Positions 63,260 to 64,000 of a stretch of 64,000 nt of DNA are shown here, in pieces. Numbering within the stretch: the first letter of the stretch is position 1; each line of letters starts with the position of its first letter. Both the position numbers and the translations under genes were made by a program. Source of the stretch: Limnochordaceae bacterium (GTDB taxonomy: Bacteria; Bacillota; Limnochordia; Limnochordales; DUMU01); the NCBI GenBank assembly GCA_014896305.1, contig JADBKQ010000007.1, positions 1 to 64,000 on the forward strand, given 5' to 3'. Under the pieces are notes generated by a model. That model had not been told where the DNA came from. It did not search any database and saw only the letters and a list, made by a program, of their open reading frames with translations.

Positions 63260-64000
63260 ATGCTTAGGTTTCTTTGGCAGTGGCGAACGCACAGTCTGGC
63301 GGTGGGCCTTTACATTGGGGCCACCGTGGCCGCTTCTGTTCTCTGCTTTGCAGTTTCTCCCGGCTCACTGGTGGGAGGAACAACCACCCCACTGACTCTC
63401 CTCACCTTTGCGGGATTACTCTTTGCAGCGGAGCTAATGGCGGTGCGGTTGCCACGGGGAGGAGCGGTGTCGGTCAGCTTAGCTATCAGTCTGGTATCCG
63501 TGGCCCTTTTCCCACCACGCTGGGCCTTGGCGGTGAACGCGGCAGGCGTGATGCTTGCCAAACTACTGTGGAAGCGTCCCCTGGACGTGGTGGCGTTCAA
63601 TGGGTCGCAGATTGCTCTGTCCACTGCGGCGGGACAGGTGGTAATGCACGCGTTAGACAGGGGACATGCATTCTCATATCCTCATTCCGTTCTGCCCTTC
63701 CTGGTCGGAAGCCTTGCTTACGTTATTGCCAACCTATCATTGAACGCAGGAATACTGCTGATTGAGCGCAAAGGAAGCTTTTTGGACATTTGGTGGTTCA
63801 ACCTGAGAGCAACTCTGCTGCCCTTTTTGACATTGACGGCGTTGGCCCTCTTGTTGGTGGTTGTTTACTTGAGTCCGTTGCGAGTACTGGGAGTGTTATT
63901 GCTGTTCGGACCGTTGGCGCTAGCCCGGTACTCGCTACTGGAGTACGTCAAACTGCGGGAGAGTCACGTAGAGACCATCGAGGCGTTGGCAGCCGCCCTG
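63260..64000 (+). CDS. Polytopic membrane protein, N-terminal part of a sensor (partial)
   Basis: The frame is open from ATG 63260 to the right edge (247 codons). GGAGG lies six bases before the start. It encodes about seven hydrophobic segments (VGLYIGATVAASVLCFAV, LLTFAGLLFAAELMAV, FLTLTALALLLVVVYL, VLGVLLLFGPLALARYSL), followed by a charged helix (KLRESHVETIEALAAAL) that looks like the linker into a cytoplasmic domain. The LPRGGAVSVSLAISLV and VVAFNGSQIALSTAAG blocks resemble membrane sensor regions found ahead of HD-GYP or GGDEF domains. The output domain is outside the window. Confidence 0.75.
   Translation, partial: MLRFLWQWRTHSLAVGLYIGATVAASVLCFAVSPGSLVGGTTTPLTLLTFAGLLFAAELMAVRLPRGGAVSVSLAISLVSVALFPPRWALAVNAAGVMLAKLLWKRPLDVVAFNGSQIALSTAAGQVVMHALDRGHAFSYPHSVLPFLVGSLAYVIANLSLNAGILLIERKGSFLDIWWFNLRATLLPFLTLTALALLLVVVYLSPLRVLGVLLLFGPLALARYSLLEYVKLRESHVETIEALAAAL

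Overview
The window is high-GC DNA from a bacterium that looks like a member of the Bacillota. The markers are bacillithiol genes (bshB1, bshC), a long-form hibernation factor, YtaF and Spo0E-like sporulation genes, a SAM-I riboswitch on metNIQ, and a comF-flgM-flgN-flgK-flgL-fliW-csrA flagellar order. The lineage is inferred; Limnochordia or a relative is my guess. Two features fit a cell with an outer membrane, as reported for some Bacillota: two ABC solute-binding proteins have cleavable signal peptides without a lipobox cysteine, and there is a cassette of secreted beta-rich proteins.

Layout. 1-4.0 kb (minus strand): a partial DUF523 gene, a membrane-anchored solute-binding-like protein and an L,D-transpeptidase. 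4.1-7.4 kb: promoter, SAM-I riboswitch and metNIQ. 7.5-12.5 kb: polysaccharide deacetylase, CsoR-type operator and copA, and a VapBC-like pair. 12.8-16.8 kb: two-subunit fumarase, malic enzyme and a sugar isomerase. 16.8-17.8 kb: a noncoding kilobase with paired palindromes. 17.8-25.3 kb: HD phosphohydrolase, atypical SDR, membrane-fused spermidine-synthase-like protein, HAD phosphatase, Nudix hydrolase, thiamine pyrophosphokinase and YtaF. 25.3-28.1 kb: metK behind a terminator leader, then ahcY. 28.2-33.6 kb: four secreted proteins ordered like a chaperone-usher cluster. 33.7-39.6 kb: Spo0E-like protein, glycosyltransferase, bshB1, bshC, MTA phosphorylase and a GerE-like regulator. 39.6-46.1 kb: recD2, cysK behind a CymR-like site, a hexapeptide-repeat protein, Nudix and ComFC. 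46.2-55.8 kb: late flagellar genes. 55.6-64 kb: MerR-like protein, unknown proteins, an amino-acid ABC importer without its ATPase, hpf, and at the edge a 25-codon secreted-peptide ORF in front of a polytopic membrane protein.

The genes form coherent units. metNIQ, metK, ahcY, MTA phosphorylase and cysK cover methionine uptake, SAM synthesis, SAH and MTA recycling and cysteine synthesis. The flagellar block has a sigma-28-type promoter in front of flgM, the anti-sigma-28 gene. Its order departs from Bacillus: fliM and fliY sit where flagellin (hag) is usually found, and no flagellin gene is present.

Two genes are cut by the window edges (DUF523 on the left, the membrane protein on the right). 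flgM and both edge genes were found by reading frames directly, because flgM appears to start at CTG. I saw no rRNA, tRNA, insertion sequence, prophage or CRISPR array.
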